DNA of 64,000 nt, taken from NCBI GenBank assembly GCA_009780955.1, contig WQZB01000014.1:1-64000 (forward strand), read 5' to 3'. The notes beneath the pieces were generated by a model. It was not told the origin of the DNA. It saw only the letters and a list, made by a program, of their open reading frames with translations, and did not search any database. This stretch comes from Polyangiaceae bacterium (lineage in GTDB: Bacteria > Myxococcota_A > Polyangia > Polyangiales > Polyangiaceae). Positions 54,703 to 64,000 of the stretch are shown one piece after another. Both the position numbers and the translations under genes were made by a program. How positions within the stretch are numbered: the stretch's first letter is position 1; each line of letters starts with the position of its first letter.

Positions 54703-55094
54703 CATGCTGGCTTACGCGACGCGCCGCCACCACCACGCGAAAGAATTCCCTTGCGTGGGCCTTTGCGCGTGCGAGCGTTCGTGTGTGTTCGCTGGCCGTT
54801 GACCGGCAAACCTTTACGGTGGCGAAGACCCCGGTAGCAACCAAGATCCATAAGGCGCTTGATGTTCATCTGCACTTCGCGGCGCAGATCGCCCTCAACG
54901 CGATATTCGGTTTCGAGAAGCTCGCGAATGCGCTTGATATCGGCTTCGGTGAGCTCTTCGGTTTTCTTATTTTCAGGAATGCTTGCCTTCTTGCAAATCT
55001 CTTTCGCAAGAGCACGACCAATACCGTAAAGGTATGGAAGCGAGAAGGCAATGTGCTTGTGGCGGGGGAGGTCGACGCCTGCAATACGAGCCAT
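54702..55094 (-). CDS. rpsM: 30S ribosomal protein S13
   Basis: S13 sits at the 30S head and contacts the P-site tRNA. Family marks are [31 protein letters not shown] and the C-terminal [28 protein letters not shown]. At 130 residues it is slightly longer than usual, with a GGGGAS-containing tail. The TGA stop lies at the edge of the H-family hairpin. Confidence 0.97.
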   Translation of the reverse strand: MARIAGVDLPRHKHIAFSLPYLYGIGRALAKEICKKASIPENKKTEELTEADIKRIRELLETEYRVEGDLRREVQMNIKRLMDLGCYRGLRHRKGLPVNGQRTHTNARTRKGPRKGILSRGGGGASRKPA

Positions 55095-55118
55095 GATTCT
55101 TCCTTCGGCAGAGTAGCG

Positions 55119-55232
55119 TTAGCCTTGGCGCTGCTTGTGGCGTTGGTTATCACAAATGATGCGAACAACACCCTTGCGGCGGACCACCTTGCACTTGTCG
55201 CAGATTTTTTTGACGGACGGTCGAACCTTCAT
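55119..55232 (-). CDS. rpmJ: 50S ribosomal protein L36
   Basis: This gene is too short for the ORF track and was read directly from the minus strand. The 37-residue peptide begins [20 protein letters not shown] and ends in RHKQRQG. The zinc ribbon ligands C11, C14, C27 and H32 are all present, so it is the zinc-binding form. It lies between infA and rpsM, the usual place. Confidence 0.96.
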   Translation of the reverse strand: MKVRPSVKKICDKCKVVRRKGVVRIICDNQRHKQRQG

Positions 55233-55327
55233 GACATGCTCCGTAAACCTTGTGAAGCGTGACTCGTGGACTTCGTAAGGGCAAAAATGGGGCTTTTATC
55301 TAGGCTAAATAGGGCTGCTTAATGGGG

Positions 55328-55570
55328 CTACTTGTGGCGGTAGGTAATGCGGCCGCGACTGGGATCGTAAGGGCTTACCTCGACAGTCACGCGATCGCCC
55401 GGGAGAATGCGAATGTAAAATTGCCTCATTCTTCCGCTGATTGTCGCGAGAACCACAAGGCCATTGTCGCATTTTACACGAAACATTGCATTCGGCAGCG
55501 CTTCTTGAACGGCACCGTCAAACTCGAGCTTATCGCCCTTTGGCTCTTTTCGCTCACGACGCTCGCTCAC
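55328..55570 (-). CDS. infA: Translation initiation factor IF-1
   Basis: IF-1 occupies the ribosomal A site during initiation. The 80 residues form an OB fold: [38 protein letters not shown] and [20 protein letters not shown]. It has about eight extra charged residues at the N-terminus compared with the usual 72. It lies between adk and rpmJ. The map gene often found here is absent. Confidence 0.96.
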   Translation of the reverse strand: MSERRERKEPKGDKLEFDGAVQEALPNAMFRVKCDNGLVVLATISGRMRQFYIRILPGDRVTVEVSPYDPSRGRITYRHK

Positions 55571-55636
55571 ACCCGGCCTTCTTTCTTCATCCTGCTTTCT
55601 CTAAGCCTCAGCCCCGTTTGCAACATGCGGTGACGC

Positions 55637-56263
55637 CTAATTTGCCGCTTGTACAACGGCGAGAACCCGGCGGGTGACTTCATCGACTTCGCCGACTCCA
55701 TCGACTCGCCTGAGAAGCCCTGCTTTTTCGTAGAAAGGCAACAAGTCTAAAGTCATTTTCTCATAAATGCTGATGCGGGTTCGAACGACGTTCTCGTGGT
55801 CATCGGCCCGGTGCTCCAAATCAGCATCGGGGGGCGGCGGGTTATACTTCAAGTGGTAAATCTGTCCAGTGCGTTTGTCGGTGCGGCGAAGCACAGCCCG
55901 CTCAATGAGCAAATCAGCCGGAACTTCGATCGCGACCACCACGTTGAGCTTATGCCCGCGCGCCACAAGAAGCTTGTCGAGCGCCTCGGCCTGGGGAACC
56001 GTTCGCGGAAAGCCATCGAGAAGAAACCCGTTTTTCGCGTCACCCAGCGAAGTGCGAGCACGGATCAAATCGATGACGGCTTCATCGGGCACGAGGCCTC
56101 CCTTCGACATTTTCTCGACGAGATCTTGGGGAAGCTTGCCCTTCGCCTTGGCCTCGCGAAGCATGTCACCGGTAGAAACCTGCACAATGTCCCATTTCTG
56201 ACAAATGAACTTGGCCTGGGTGCCCTTGCCGGCGCCCGGCGGCCCAACAAATACGAGCTTCAT
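55637..56263 (-). CDS. adk: Adenylate kinase
   Basis: Adk interconverts ATP and AMP with two ADP. The start ATG 56263 overlaps the secY stop (ATGA), giving [20 protein letters not shown] with the P loop at residues 7-15. [20 protein letters not shown] is the NMP-binding hallmark. The LID lacks the four zinc cysteines. The protein has 208 residues. Upstream residues in the ORF track are shadow sequence over secY. Confidence 0.96.
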   Translation of the reverse strand: MKLVFVGPPGAGKGTQAKFICQKWDIVQVSTGDMLREAKAKGKLPQDLVEKMSKGGLVPDEAVIDLIRARTSLGDAKNGFLLDGFPRTVPQAEALDKLLVARGHKLNVVVAIEVPADLLIERAVLRRTDKRTGQIYHLKYNPPPPDADLEHRADDHENVVRTRISIYEKMTLDLLPFYEKAGLLRRVDGVGEVDEVTRRVLAVVQAAN

Positions 56264-57600
56264 CCGATGTCCCTCCGTCCTCGAATGCGTGTCACGCGAC
56301 CACCGCCACCCGACAGGCCTTCGTAGTTGCGTGTAATGAGATGCGCCTCGATTTGCGCGACAGTATCGAGCGCAACGCCAACGACAATCATGATGGAAGT
56401 GCCGCCCCAGCGGAACGGCACCTTGAAGTACTCGCTGATGACTGTGGGCACAATACACACGGCAGCAACATAAAACGCACCACCGAGTGTGATGCGCGTC
56501 ATTACCTTGTCGATGTATTCGGCGGTTTGCTTGCCTTGCCGAATGCTCGGAATAAATGCCTGTTGCTTTTTTAGATTGTCGGCCACATCGACCGATTGGA
56601 ACGTAACTGCCGTGTAAAAAAAGCAGAAAAAGACAATGAGTAAAATGTAAAAGACATTGAAGAGCCAATCACCACGCTCGAGGCTCGACTGAAGCTGCGC
56701 CATGCCTGGAACATGCATACCGGCAAGCGTGGCCGGAAACATGAGCAGCGAGCTTGCGAAAATTGGCGGGATAGTGCCCGCCGTGTTCACTTTGAGAGGA
56801 AGATGCGCCGTTTGCCCACCGTATACGCGGCGGCCCACCGTGCGGCGTGCATAATAAATGGGAATTCTGCGTTGGCCACGCTCAAAGAACACAATGGTTG
56901 CAACGGTTACGACGACAATCGACGCGACCGCGAACAGGTTCAGCGGCTGAATGGAACCTTTATGCGTTTGAAAATAAGTCGAAACGCCGCCAGGAATGTC
57001 GGTCACAATGCCGGCGAAGATGATGAGCGAGATGCCGTTGCCGATGCCTCGCTCGGTAATTTGCTCGCCAACCCACATAATGAATGCGGTGCCTGTGGTG
57101 AGCGTGATCATCGTCAAAATGCGAAAGCCCCAACCCGTGTGCAGGACCACATCGCCCATGGCGCCGCCCCCCACATCGGAGTTGCTCATCCCCTCGATGT
57201 TCATCGCAATTGCGAAGCTTTGGAAGGACGAAAGCAGAATCGTGCCGTATCGTGTATATTGATTGATTTTCCGCGTGCCTTGCTCGCCTTCTTTGCGAAG
57301 CTCGTCGAGAGGCTTCCACACCATCGTGAGGAGCTGCAAAACAATGCTCGCACTCACGTACGGCATGATGCCGAGCGCGAAAATCGACAGATTCGACAGC
57401 GCGCCGCCGGAAAACATATTGAAAAATCCGAGCATACCTCCGGATTTGTTTACGACAGCACGCATGACGTTCCGGTCAACACCGGGAATCGTGACGAACG
57501 CGCCAATGCGATAAACGGCAAGCATGGCCAGCGTGAAAATGACACGGCGCCGAAGCTCGGGCACCTTGCCAATGTTCGAGAAGCCGGCCAGAAAGCTCAT
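56260..57600 (-). CDS. secY: Preprotein translocase subunit SecY
   Basis: SecY is the channel of the Sec translocon. The 446 residues contain the expected ten membrane segments, with [20 protein letters not shown] in the first and the plug/TM2a region [43 protein letters not shown] and STGGTS-type cytoplasmic loops ([19 protein letters not shown]) are characteristic. It lies between rplO and adk, with a four-base overlap into adk. Confidence 0.97.
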   Translation of the reverse strand: MSFLAGFSNIGKVPELRRRVIFTLAMLAVYRIGAFVTIPGVDRNVMRAVVNKSGGMLGFFNMFSGGALSNLSIFALGIMPYVSASIVLQLLTMVWKPLDELRKEGEQGTRKINQYTRYGTILLSSFQSFAIAMNIEGMSNSDVGGGAMGDVVLHTGWGFRILTMITLTTGTAFIMWVGEQITERGIGNGISLIIFAGIVTDIPGGVSTYFQTHKGSIQPLNLFAVASIVVVTVATIVFFERGQRRIPIYYARRTVGRRVYGGQTAHLPLKVNTAGTIPPIFASSLLMFPATLAGMHVPGMAQLQSSLERGDWLFNVFYILLIVFFCFFYTAVTFQSVDVADNLKKQQAFIPSIRQGKQTAEYIDKVMTRITLGGAFYVAAVCIVPTVISEYFKVPFRWGGTSIMIVVGVALDTVAQIEAHLITRNYEGLSGGGGRVTRIRGRRDIG

Positions 57601-57613
57601 TGTGGGCGAGCTC

Positions 57614-58132
57614 TCATTGCGTTTGCTGCGCTTGCGACGGTTGCGGCGCTTGGACGGCGGCGTCGCCGTCGTCTTGCTGCGCTACGCCAATAGCGATAAT
57701 GGCCTTGCCGCCCGCCTTGATGATTTTCTCGTGCGCAGTCTTCGAGAAGGAATGCGCCGTCACCGTAAAGGCTTTCGTGACCTCACCACGACCAAGAATT
57801 TTGATGCGATCGAGCTTGCCTTTGATAATGCCGCGATTGCGCAACGCCGCCTCGTCGACCGTGGCACCGGCCTCGAATGCCTCGAGCTCGCTCACGTTCA
57901 CCTCGGCAACAACGGCCTTGAAAATGTTCGTGAAACCACGCTTCGGCAAACGACGCGCAAGCGGAGTTTGGCCACCTTCGAACCACGGCTTGAATGTGGC
58001 ACGGCGAGCGAACTGGCCTTTCTGACCGCGACCTGCGGTTTTGCCAAGACCCGAACCAACGCCGCGACCCTTGCGTGTTTTTTCGCGAGTTGCCCCTTTG
58101 GGCTTTGCGAGATTGCTCAGTGTGTCAGCCAT
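57614..58132 (-). CDS. rplO: 50S ribosomal protein L15
   Basis: The 172 residues begin [20 protein letters not shown], with the [18 protein letters not shown] signature and [17 protein letters not shown]. The C-terminus has an additional Gln/Ala-rich tail ([12 protein letters not shown]) not found in most orthologues. Its start overlaps the rpmD stop by eight bases. Confidence 0.97.
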   Translation of the reverse strand: MADTLSNLAKPKGATREKTRKGRGVGSGLGKTAGRGQKGQFARRATFKPWFEGGQTPLARRLPKRGFTNIFKAVVAEVNVSELEAFEAGATVDEAALRNRGIIKGKLDRIKILGRGEVTKAFTVTAHSFSKTAHEKIIKAGGKAIIAIGVAQQDDGDAAVQAPQPSQAQQTQ

Positions 58133-58316
58133 TGTCGACCTCTTCGACCGTCACAAGGTGCAAAACGCGTTTGATGGCGCCCCGAAACGATGGGGTGTTG
58201 TTGACAACGACGACTTTGCCAATGCGACCAAGCCCGAGCCCTTTAAGATTCTGGCGAAAGCGCTCATCGACGCCGATTGTGCTGCGAACTTGCTTGACAC
58301 GAAGCTTTGCTTTCAT
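58125..58316 (-). CDS. rpmD: 50S ribosomal protein L30
   Basis: The 63 residues ([40 protein letters not shown]) match L30. It overlaps rpsE by four bases (ATGA) and rplO by eight. Confidence 0.95.
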   Translation of the reverse strand: MKAKLRVKQVRSTIGVDERFRQNLKGLGLGRIGKVVVVNNTPSFRGAIKRVLHLVTVEEVDNG

Positions 58317-58873
58317 GACGCCGAGGCCTCGATAGGCTTTCTCGCAGCCGCTCGTCTCTTACCGCTACCGCCATCGACAACCAGTTCGGCAGTTTGCTTG
58401 CGGCGCTTGGTTGCTACTTGATCAAGGCTTTTTAGTTCACCAAGCGCTTGAAGCGTGGCTCGCACCACGTTATGGGGATTCGCGCTGCCAATGCACTTGG
58501 TAAGAATGTCGTGAATGCCGGCGCTCTCCACGACCGCGCGAACCGCGCCGCCCGCAATAACGCCCGTGCCCGCCGATGCGGGCCGCAAAAACACCCGCCC
58601 AGCACCAAAGTGACCGTGCACTTCGTGCGGAATGGTTGTGCCGTCGAGCGGCACCTTGAAAATATTCTTGCGCGCCTGGTCATTGCCCTTACGAATGGCC
58701 TCGGGCACTTCGTTCGCTTTGCCAAGCCCAACACCCACGTGTCCGCTTTCATCGCCAACGACAACGAGCGCCGCAAAGGAAAAGCGACGACCTCCCTTGA
58801 CGACTTTCGCGACGCGGTTGATGTGAATGATGCGCTCTTTGAGCTTGTCTTCGTCGATCTGCTCGATAGCCAT
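58313..58873 (-). CDS. rpsE: 30S ribosomal protein S5
   Basis: S5 contributes to translational fidelity at the 30S mRNA entry. The start is the ATG giving [20 protein letters not shown] (186 residues), preceded by AAAAGGCG; upstream track residues are spurious. [20 protein letters not shown] and [13 protein letters not shown] are family marks, followed by [20 protein letters not shown]. The C-terminus is Lys/Arg/Ala-rich. Confidence 0.97.
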   Translation of the reverse strand: MAIEQIDEDKLKERIIHINRVAKVVKGGRRFSFAALVVVGDESGHVGVGLGKANEVPEAIRKGNDQARKNIFKVPLDGTTIPHEVHGHFGAGRVFLRPASAGTGVIAGGAVRAVVESAGIHDILTKCIGSANPHNVVRATLQALGELKSLDQVATKRRKQTAELVVDGGSGKRRAAARKPIEASAS

Positions 58874-58887
58874 TAGCTTTTCGCCTT

Positions 58888-59247
58888 TTAGAATTCGAGG
58901 CCGCCTTCGCGGGCACCGTCGGCGAGCGCCTTGATGCGCCCGTGGTACATGTAGCCATTGCGGTCGAAAACGACCTTCGTGACGCCTTTGGCTTTGAGAA
59001 GTTGAGCAATCGCGTTGCCAACCTTCTTGGCAGCGTCTGTTTTGTTTGCTTCGGCCACAAGGCCTTTGATGTCTTTCGCGAGGGTTGATGTGTGGGCCAC
59101 CGTGATGCCCCCCACATCGTCGATGACCTGCGCATAGATATGCGTGAGGCTGCGAAAAACGGTAAGACGTGGCCTGCTGGCCGTTCCGCTGACTTTGTTG
59201 CGGATGCGGAGCTTGCGACGCTCGCGACCTTTGATCTGCGCCGACAT
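58888..59247 (-). CDS. rplR: 50S ribosomal protein L18
   Basis: The 119 residues include [19 protein letters not shown] and [20 protein letters not shown], typical of L18, which binds 5S rRNA. It sits between rplF and rpsE in standard order. Confidence 0.96.
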   Translation of the reverse strand: MSAQIKGRERRKLRIRNKVSGTASRPRLTVFRSLTHIYAQVIDDVGGITVAHTSTLAKDIKGLVAEANKTDAAKKVGNAIAQLLKAKGVTKVVFDRNGYMYHGRIKALADGAREGGLEF

Positions 59248-59255
59248 GATGTTCC

Positions 59256-59852
59256 TTACTTTCCGCCCTTGGCCGCCTTACCGGCCTTCTCTTTAACCTT
59301 TTCGCCTTGATAGCGAACGCCCTTTCCACCATACGGTTCCGGTGGACGGAAGGCGCGAATTTTCGCGGCCGTTTGACCCATGGTTTCTTTGTTTGCGCCG
59401 CTGAGTACGATAAGCGTGCCTTTTGAATCGGCTGGTATTTCAACCTTGATACCAGCAGGAATTGGAAAGTTTATGGCGTGCGAAAAGCCAAGCGCCAGGT
59501 TCAAATTCGCGCCTTTGACTTCCGCGCGATAACCGGTGCCAACGAGCTGCAGTGTTTTCGTGTAGCCTGCTATCGTGCCGACGATCATGCCGTTGATGAG
59601 GGAGCGCGCAAGGCCCTGAAAGCGTGCGCCATCACGACCGCCAAGGGTGGGCACCACGGTAACCGAGGTGCCCGCAACTTGCACGTCGACGTGCGGACTG
59701 AGCGCATGCGACAGGTTCCCTTTAGGGCCTTTGACCTCGATCGTGCCATTCGCAACTGTCAGCGTAACGCCCTTTGGTAGCTCGATGGGGCGCTTACCAA
59801 CACGCGACTGACGAAGACCGGTCGGGGCAGTGGAAGATACTTGAGCGGTCAT
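59256..59852 (-). CDS. rplF: 50S ribosomal protein L6
   Basis: The 198 residues show [20 protein letters not shown] and the C-terminal domain with [19 protein letters not shown]. The leader GGTGATCCAATG closely resembles that of rpsH just upstream. The N-terminus is about 12 residues longer than usual. Confidence 0.96.
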   Translation of the reverse strand: MTAQVSSTAPTGLRQSRVGKRPIELPKGVTLTVANGTIEVKGPKGNLSHALSPHVDVQVAGTSVTVVPTLGGRDGARFQGLARSLINGMIVGTIAGYTKTLQLVGTGYRAEVKGANLNLALGFSHAINFPIPAGIKVEIPADSKGTLIVLSGANKETMGQTAAKIRAFRPPEPYGGKGVRYQGEKVKEKAGKAAKGGK

Positions 59853-59856
59853 TGGA

Positions 59857-60270
59857 TCACCAAACTTCGCAAAGGAGCTCGCCGCCCACGCGTTGCTCGC
59901 GGGCTTGGCGATCGGTCATGACACCGCGACTGGTCGAGAGAATGGAAATTCCCACACCACTTCGGACACGCGGAATGCGGTCGTGGCGAACGTAAACGCG
60001 CCGGCCGGGAGCCGAGATTCGGCGGAGCCCGTCGATAGCACTCGATTTGTCGCGGCCATACCGCATCACGAGCGTGAGCGTTTTTGGCCCCTGGCCCGCT
60101 TGGCCCGTTGGCCCCTCGCTCACACGAACGTCATCGAGAAAGCCCTCGGCTTTGAGTACCGTCGCAATGTGCTCTTTGACGAGCGAGTGGGGCATTTCCG
60201 CTCGGTCGTGACGCGCGAGCGCCGCGTTGCGGATGCGTGCAAGCATATCGGAAATGGGATCGGTCATCAT
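59857..60270 (-). CDS. rpsH: 30S ribosomal protein S8
   Basis: The 137 residues (DPISDMLARIRNAALARHDR, ISILSTSRGVMTDRQAREQR) match S8, which binds 16S helix 21 and, in many bacteria, represses this operon. Two adjacent ATG codons (60270 and 60267) are possible starts. A central Gly/Gln insert (GPTGQAGQGPKTL) is slightly longer than usual. Confidence 0.96.
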   Translation of the reverse strand: MMTDPISDMLARIRNAALARHDRAEMPHSLVKEHIATVLKAEGFLDDVRVSEGPTGQAGQGPKTLTLVMRYGRDKSSAIDGLRRISAPGRRVYVRHDRIPRVRSGVGISILSTSRGVMTDRQAREQRVGGELLCEVW

Positions 60271-60274
60271 GGGA

Positions 60275-60460
60275 TCACCAGCTCGCCTTGATCACGCCGG
60301 GAATTTCACCACGGAGTGAATAGAGACGAAGGCACACGCGACAGAGCTCGAACTTCCGGTAGTAGCCACGACCACGCCCACAAACTTTACAACGGTTACG
60401 GTGGCGCACGCGGAACTTTGGAGTGCGATTGAGCTTCGCAAATTGACAGGCTCGGGCCAT
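60275..60460 (-). CDS. rpsN: 30S ribosomal protein S14, zinc-binding type
   Basis: This is the short 61-residue type Z form with the CxxC pairs CKVCGRGRG and CRVCLRLY, as in many zinc-replete bacteria. It is preceded by AGGGAAG and lies between rplE and rpsH. Confidence 0.96.
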   Translation of the reverse strand: MARACQFAKLNRTPKFRVRHRNRCKVCGRGRGYYRKFELCRVCLRLYSLRGEIPGVIKASW

Positions 60461-60499
60461 CTTCTTCTTCCCTTATTCCTTTCAGGCCTTGATTCCTTC

Positions 60500-61147
60500 T
60501 CAGGCCTGCCGGAACGGCATCCCCAGATGCTGCAGGAGCGCACGCCCCTCTTCGTCGGTGTGTGCCGTCGTCACGAAAGAGATGTTCATTCCTTTGATGA
60601 CGTCGATGCGGTCGTAGTCGATCTCAGGGAAAATGATTTGCTCCTTGAGACCAAGCGAGTAGTTGCCCTTGCCGTCGAACGCCTTGCGAGAAACACCACG
60701 GAAGTCACGCGTACGTGGGAGCGCCAGCGAAACTAGGCGGTCGAAAAACTCCCACATGCGGCCTTTGCGAAGCGTGACCATTGCGCCAATCGGCAAGCCG
60801 GCGCGAAGCTTGAAGCTTGCAATCGCCTTGCGCGAACGCGTAATAATCGGCTTTTGACCCGTTAGAGCGCGGAGTTCGTCAACGGCAGAATCGACAATTT
60901 TTGGGTTCGTAACCGCTGCGCCCAGGCCCATGTTGATGACAATTTTTTCGAGGCGCGGCACCTGCATCGGGTTCTTGTACCCAAACTGCTTCGTGAGAAC
61001 GGCGGTGACATCTTTTGCATACTTGCCTGCAAGGCGCGGCGAGACAGCTTGCGTTGTCGACGCGCCAGAAGGCTTGAACCCTGCGGTGGCGCCGCCGCCC
61101 TCGCCTTTGCCCTTCTTTTGTTTCTTTTCCTTTTTCTCGTCAGCCAT
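60500..61147 (-). CDS. rplE: 50S ribosomal protein L5
   Basis: L5 binds 5S rRNA in the central protuberance. The core ([59 protein letters not shown]) is normal. The 215 residues include an extra Lys/Gly-rich N-terminal extension of about 35 residues ([16 protein letters not shown]). The start is supported by GGAG eight bases upstream. Confidence 0.96.
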   Translation of the reverse strand: MADEKKEKKQKKGKGEGGGATAGFKPSGASTTQAVSPRLAGKYAKDVTAVLTKQFGYKNPMQVPRLEKIVINMGLGAAVTNPKIVDSAVDELRALTGQKPIITRSRKAIASFKLRAGLPIGAMVTLRKGRMWEFFDRLVSLALPRTRDFRGVSRKAFDGKGNYSLGLKEQIIFPEIDYDRIDVIKGMNISFVTTAHTDEEGRALLQHLGMPFRQA

Positions 61148-61163
61148 GGCTCATACTCCAGCC

Positions 61164-61559
61164 TTAAGACGCCGCATTGCGAGACGGCGACGGGATCTCT
61201 TCGCCGCTCTTGACGGCAATACGAACCTTCGTCGTCACCTGGTTTTCCTTAACGTTTTTTGGGACGTTTTCTGAGCCGTTTTTTGGGTTGGCTTCGATCT
61301 TCGTGCGCACGCGCGTTGCTTTGCCCGTTTTGGGATCAACGAGCATTACTTTGCAGGCAAACATTGCCTGCTCGCGTTCGACAATGCCGCCTTGTTGCAT
61401 GCGCTGGTTTGGTTTCGTGTGGCGCTTGACGAGATTCACGCCCTCGACAATCACCTTGTCGTCTTCGCGCAAAACACGTTTTACCGTACCAACTTTGCCT
61501 TTGTCCTTGCCCGAGATGACAATGACCTTGTCGCCCTTCTGAAGACGCGCGACGCTCAT
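61164..61559 (-). CDS. rplX: 50S ribosomal protein L24
   Basis: The ATG 61559 overlaps the rplN stop by one base (TGATG) and has GGAGGT six bases upstream. The track start at 61562 is a GTG one codon earlier. The 131 residues carry the KOW motif [20 protein letters not shown]. The C-terminal tail from [10 protein letters not shown] onward is about 25 residues longer than the common length. Confidence 0.95.
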   Translation of the reverse strand: MSVARLQKGDKVIVISGKDKGKVGTVKRVLREDDKVIVEGVNLVKRHTKPNQRMQQGGIVEREQAMFACKVMLVDPKTGKATRVRTKIEANPKNGSENVPKNVKENQVTTKVRIAVKSGEEIPSPSRNAAS

Positions 61560-61927
61560 CACAGCACCTCCGGCGCGAGCGAAATAATTTTCATAAACTT
61601 CTTGGCGCGTAGCTCGCGAGCCACTGGCCCGAAAATGCGCGTGCCAACCGGCTCGAGCTGCGCGTTGATGAGAACGGCGCTGTTTTCGTCGAAGCGGATG
61701 GTGGTGCCATCGGAGCGAGGAGTGTCGGTTTTCACGCGAACGACAACGGCCTTCGCGGTGTCGCCCTTTTTGACCTTCGTGCCCGGAAGCGCCTCTTTGA
61801 TGGAGACAACGATTACATCACCGAGCCGTGCATAGCGACGACGTGACCCACCAAGCACCTTGATGCACTGGACACGCCTCGCGCCGGAATTGTCGGCGAC
61901 CTCCAGGACGGTTCGCATCTGGATCAT
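61559..61927 (-). CDS. rplN: 50S ribosomal protein L14
   Basis: The start giving [20 protein letters not shown] yields 122 residues, exactly the family length; the track start 45 bases upstream is not used. [20 protein letters not shown] and [20 protein letters not shown] are diagnostic. Confidence 0.97.
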   Translation of the reverse strand: MIQMRTVLEVADNSGARRVQCIKVLGGSRRRYARLGDVIVVSIKEALPGTKVKKGDTAKAVVVRVKTDTPRSDGTTIRFDENSAVLINAQLEPVGTRIFGPVARELRAKKFMKIISLAPEVL

Positions 61928-61934
61928 GGCAGTC

Positions 61935-62255
61935 TCATTCCTCCACAAACTTCTTGACGAGGCGCACAACAACGAAGCGCTTGTGGCGCGAGATCGGACG
62001 ATGCTCTTCTATCTCGACCTCGTCACCTACCTTGTATTGGTTGGTTTCGTCGTGAGCCTGATACCGCGTGCGCCTACGAATGTACTTGCCGTAGAGAGGG
62101 TCACGGTGAGCGGTGACACACTCAACGACCACGGTTTTGTTCATTTTGCCTTTTATGACCCTACCGATCATTTTGCGGCGAAAACCGTGCGCTTTGTGAC
62201 TGACTTGCGTTGCGCCTTCAAGTGCTGCGCTGGCATTGGATGCTTCTTGAGACAT
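61935..62255 (-). CDS. rpsQ: 30S ribosomal protein S17
   Basis: The 106 residues show the OB-fold core [20 protein letters not shown] and [20 protein letters not shown]. An N-terminal extension of about 25 residues ([13 protein letters not shown]) precedes the core. Spacing to rpmC is two bases. Confidence 0.96.
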   Translation of the reverse strand: MSQEASNASAALEGATQVSHKAHGFRRKMIGRVIKGKMNKTVVVECVTAHRDPLYGKYIRRRTRYQAHDETNQYKVGDEVEIEEHRPISRHKRFVVVRLVKKFVEE

Positions 62256-62257
62256 GG

Positions 62258-62551
62258 TTATTTCGCCTCGCCTTCAACCGGCTGAACAACTGTCTGGGCA
62301 ACGGATTGGGCAACCGCCTGGGCAGCTACATGCGCGGCCGAATTGACCGCTTTGACGTCATGGGTCATCTCGTGCGCACGAAGCAAAGTTTTAACGCGAG
62401 CCAGATCTTTCTTGGCTTTTCTGATTGAGCTTGTGTCGTCGAGCCTATTGGTGAAGTTCTTGAAGCGGGCCGTGAAAATTTCTAAAGTCAAACTTTTTTC
62501 GAGCTCGTGAAGTTCCTCCACGCTGCGCTCGCGTAGATCTTTAGCCTTCAT
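62258..62551 (-). CDS. rpmC: 50S ribosomal protein L29 with long C-terminal tail
   Basis: The first 68 residues are a normal L29 ([35 protein letters not shown]). About 30 more residues form an Ala/Val/Gln-rich tail ([20 protein letters not shown]). The start overlaps the rplP stop by four bases. Confidence 0.95.
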   Translation of the reverse strand: MKAKDLRERSVEELHELEKSLTLEIFTARFKNFTNRLDDTSSIRKAKKDLARVKTLLRAHEMTHDVKAVNSAAHVAAQAVAQSVAQTVVQPVEGEAK

Positions 62552-63012
62552 GGCGTTTTTGTCTCCGTCTTCGCTGCTGCCTCCGAACCCGCCGCGACTC
62601 CGGCAACACCGCGGACGAGGAACTTGTAGCCTACAGGAAGTTTATGGCCAGCAAGGCGAAAAGCCTCGCGTGCCATTTTTTCGTCAATGCCGGCGATTTC
62701 GTACATGACGCGACCGGGCAGAACGTCGGCAGCCCATTCCTCGACGCCGCCCTTGCCGCCGCCCATTCGGACTTCGAGTGGCTTTTTTGTGACAGGGCGG
62801 TGCGGGAAAATGCGGATCCAGAGCTTGCCGGCGCGCTTGACGTGGCGGGTAATCGCCATACGGGCAGCCTCGATCTGGCGTGCGGTGATGCGGCCCGGCT
62901 CGATCGCTTGCATCGCGAAATCGCCAAAGGACACATCCGAGCCTCGCAGAGCGATTCCCTTGTTGTTGCCCTTCTGCATTTTGCGATATTTTGTTCTTTT
63001 GGGAGAGAGCAT
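62548..63012 (-). CDS. rplP: 50S ribosomal protein L16
   Basis: L16 shapes the A-site side of the peptidyl transferase centre. [40 protein letters not shown] and [10 protein letters not shown] are characteristic. An Ala/Glu/Thr-rich tail of about 20 residues follows the usual end. It lies 51 bases downstream of rpsC. Confidence 0.96.
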   Translation of the reverse strand: MLSPKRTKYRKMQKGNNKGIALRGSDVSFGDFAMQAIEPGRITARQIEAARMAITRHVKRAGKLWIRIFPHRPVTKKPLEVRMGGGKGGVEEWAADVLPGRVMYEIAGIDEKMAREAFRLAGHKLPVGYKFLVRGVAGVAAGSEAAAKTETKTP

Positions 63013-63063
63013 GATTTTTCTCGAAAAATTGCTGCGATGCGCGCGGCCGTACCGTTCGTACTG

Positions 63064-63762
63064 TCAATTCCCGGTTTGCGGGCGACGCGTGCGGCGAGGA
63101 AGAACCTCGCCCTTGAAGACCCAGCACTTCACACCAATAATGCCGTATTTCGTGCGGGCTTCCGCCTGACCGAACTCGATGTCGGCGCGAAGCGTGTGCA
63201 GCGGAACGCGCCCCTCGCGGTACGTTTCGACGCGGCTCATTTCGCTGCCACCAAGGCGGCCCGAACAACGGATGCGAATGCCTTTTGCACCAAACTTCAT
63301 TGCTGTGGAAAGGGCCTTTTTCATTGCACGGCGAAAGGCCACACGACGCTCGAGTTGCATGGCAACATTTTCGGCCACGAGTTGCGCGGCGGTTTCGGCC
63401 TTCCGGATTTCTTGAACGTCGATGAAAATTTCGTTGTCGGTAAACGACTGCACGCCCGGGAAAAGGGTTTCGCCCTTTGCGGCTGTTTTTAGGTTGCCAA
63501 TTTTGAGCGTTTCAATGCCCTTGCCGCCCTTGCCGATAACCATGCCTGGGCGAGCCGTGAAAACGATAACTTTTGCCTTGTTTGCGGCGCGCTCAACCTC
63601 GATGGACGCGATGTTCGCGTTCATGAGATACTCTTTTGCCGCGCGCTTGATGCGCATGTCTTCGTGAAGCCACTTCGCGTAGCTTTTGTCCTCGAACCAC
63701 TTCGAGTTCCACGTTTTGATGACGCCGAGGCGGAAGCCTACTGGATGAACTTTCTGACCCAT
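63064..63762 (-). CDS. rpsC: 30S ribosomal protein S3
   Basis: The start is the ATG giving [20 protein letters not shown] (232 residues), preceded by AAGGAAACGAGAA. The KH domain is seen in [20 protein letters not shown]; the C-terminal domain has [21 protein letters not shown]3 lines the mRNA entry tunnel. Confidence 0.97.
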   Translation of the reverse strand: MGQKVHPVGFRLGVIKTWNSKWFEDKSYAKWLHEDMRIKRAAKEYLMNANIASIEVERAANKAKVIVFTARPGMVIGKGGKGIETLKIGNLKTAAKGETLFPGVQSFTDNEIFIDVQEIRKAETAAQLVAENVAMQLERRVAFRRAMKKALSTAMKFGAKGIRIRCSGRLGGSEMSRVETYREGRVPLHTLRADIEFGQAEARTKYGIIGVKCWVFKGEVLPRRTRRPQTGN

Positions 63763-63811
63763 TTTCTCGTTTCCTTGCTTGCGTAGTGGCCCCACCAGGC
63801 TGCGCTTCGCG

Positions 63812-64000
63812 TCAAGTGTCTCGGGCGCCGAGGTGAACGGTGATGTGGCTCATACCCTTCTGAATGCGCGTTGCGCGCCCCATTGCCCGCGGGCGCCAGC
63901 GACGCATATGCTTATTTGGAGCCTTGTCGACGAACGCTGTTTCGACGAAGAGGGTATCAACATTCACGTTTGGACTGGTTGTGCGGGCATTCGCCACAGC
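63812..64000 (-). CDS. rplV: 50S ribosomal protein L22 (C-terminal part, cut by window edge)
   Basis: This is the C-terminal 62 residues or so of L22. The frame runs off the window, so the ATG shown in the track at 63997 is internal. [40 protein letters not shown] and TVHLG are diagnostic of the L22 core and the loop that lines the exit tunnel. rpsC follows 49 bases downstream. Confidence 0.93.
   Translation of the reverse strand, partial: AVANARTTSPNVNVDTLFVETAFVDKAPNKHMRRWRPRAMGRATRIQKGMSHITVHLGARDT

Noticed and set aside
56713-57693. 326-residue plus-strand ORF opposite secY
   Set aside because: It is a His/Arg/Asn-rich shadow of secY codons; secY is unambiguous.

Overview
The window looks like a chromosomal segment of a moderately GC-rich Gram-negative bacterium, most probably a myxobacterium-like member of the Myxococcota (former Deltaproteobacteria). 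The basis is the content: many short lipoproteins, MauG-type di-haem peroxidases, paired MoxR/DUF58/DUF4350 genes, thrombospondin type 3 calcium repeats and a Tat-exported hydrolase, next to ordinary housekeeping genes. The taxonomic call is an inference from gene content; no rRNA is present.

Layout. 0-9 kb: serS, tRNA-Cys, a di-haem peroxidase, a membrane metallopeptidase joined to lon, then two lipoproteins. 9-20 kb: a His/Cys-rich CpxP-like protein, a nucleotidyltransferase, tsaB, a RavA-like MoxR ATPase, tRNA-Leu, a VOC protein, a Cys-repeat protein, and a minus-strand operon DUF4350 > MoxR > DUF58 > rsmA whose members overlap by GTGA. 20-28 kb: a conserved micro-ORF, two large cell-surface lipoproteins and mutS. 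28-35 kb: gcvT-gcvH, a methyltransferase and metK (glycine cleavage and S-adenosylmethionine use), then a SEC-C protein and a degenerate prolyl-oligopeptidase-like protein. 35-44 kb: phosphohexomutase, prmC, a GH113-like glycosidase, a small accessory patch, a TlpA-like thioredoxin, hflX and a second di-haem peroxidase. 44-47 kb: a decayed Gly-rich fragment and an AbiE-like two-gene system. 47-54 kb: a radical SAM protein, succinyl-CoA:acetate CoA-transferase, a secreted amidohydrolase, an HD protein and a Tat-exported alpha/beta hydrolase. 54-64 kb: the S10/spc/alpha ribosomal protein cluster on the minus strand from rplV (cut by the window edge) to rpsK, with secY, adk, infA and rpmJ. It stops after rpsK without rpsD-rpoA-rplQ.

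The most unusual layer is not a protein system but the intergenic DNA. At least five unrelated families of structured repeats are scattered here. (1) GTAGGGGC-flanked palindromes whose inner stems are drawn from a small set of interchangeable words. (2) A 188-bp multi-hairpin element present on both sides of metK. (3) MITE-like elements with CCGCTTTC-type inverted ends, one of them inserted in frame in a coding sequence. (4) A long imperfect hairpin of about 125-145 bp, one copy of which splits rpsM from rpsK. (5) A 58-bp duplicated palindromic unit. In several families different copies carry different but still complementary arms, so pairing appears to be conserved rather than sequence. Many of these elements also supply, or directly abut, the stop codon of the neighbouring gene.
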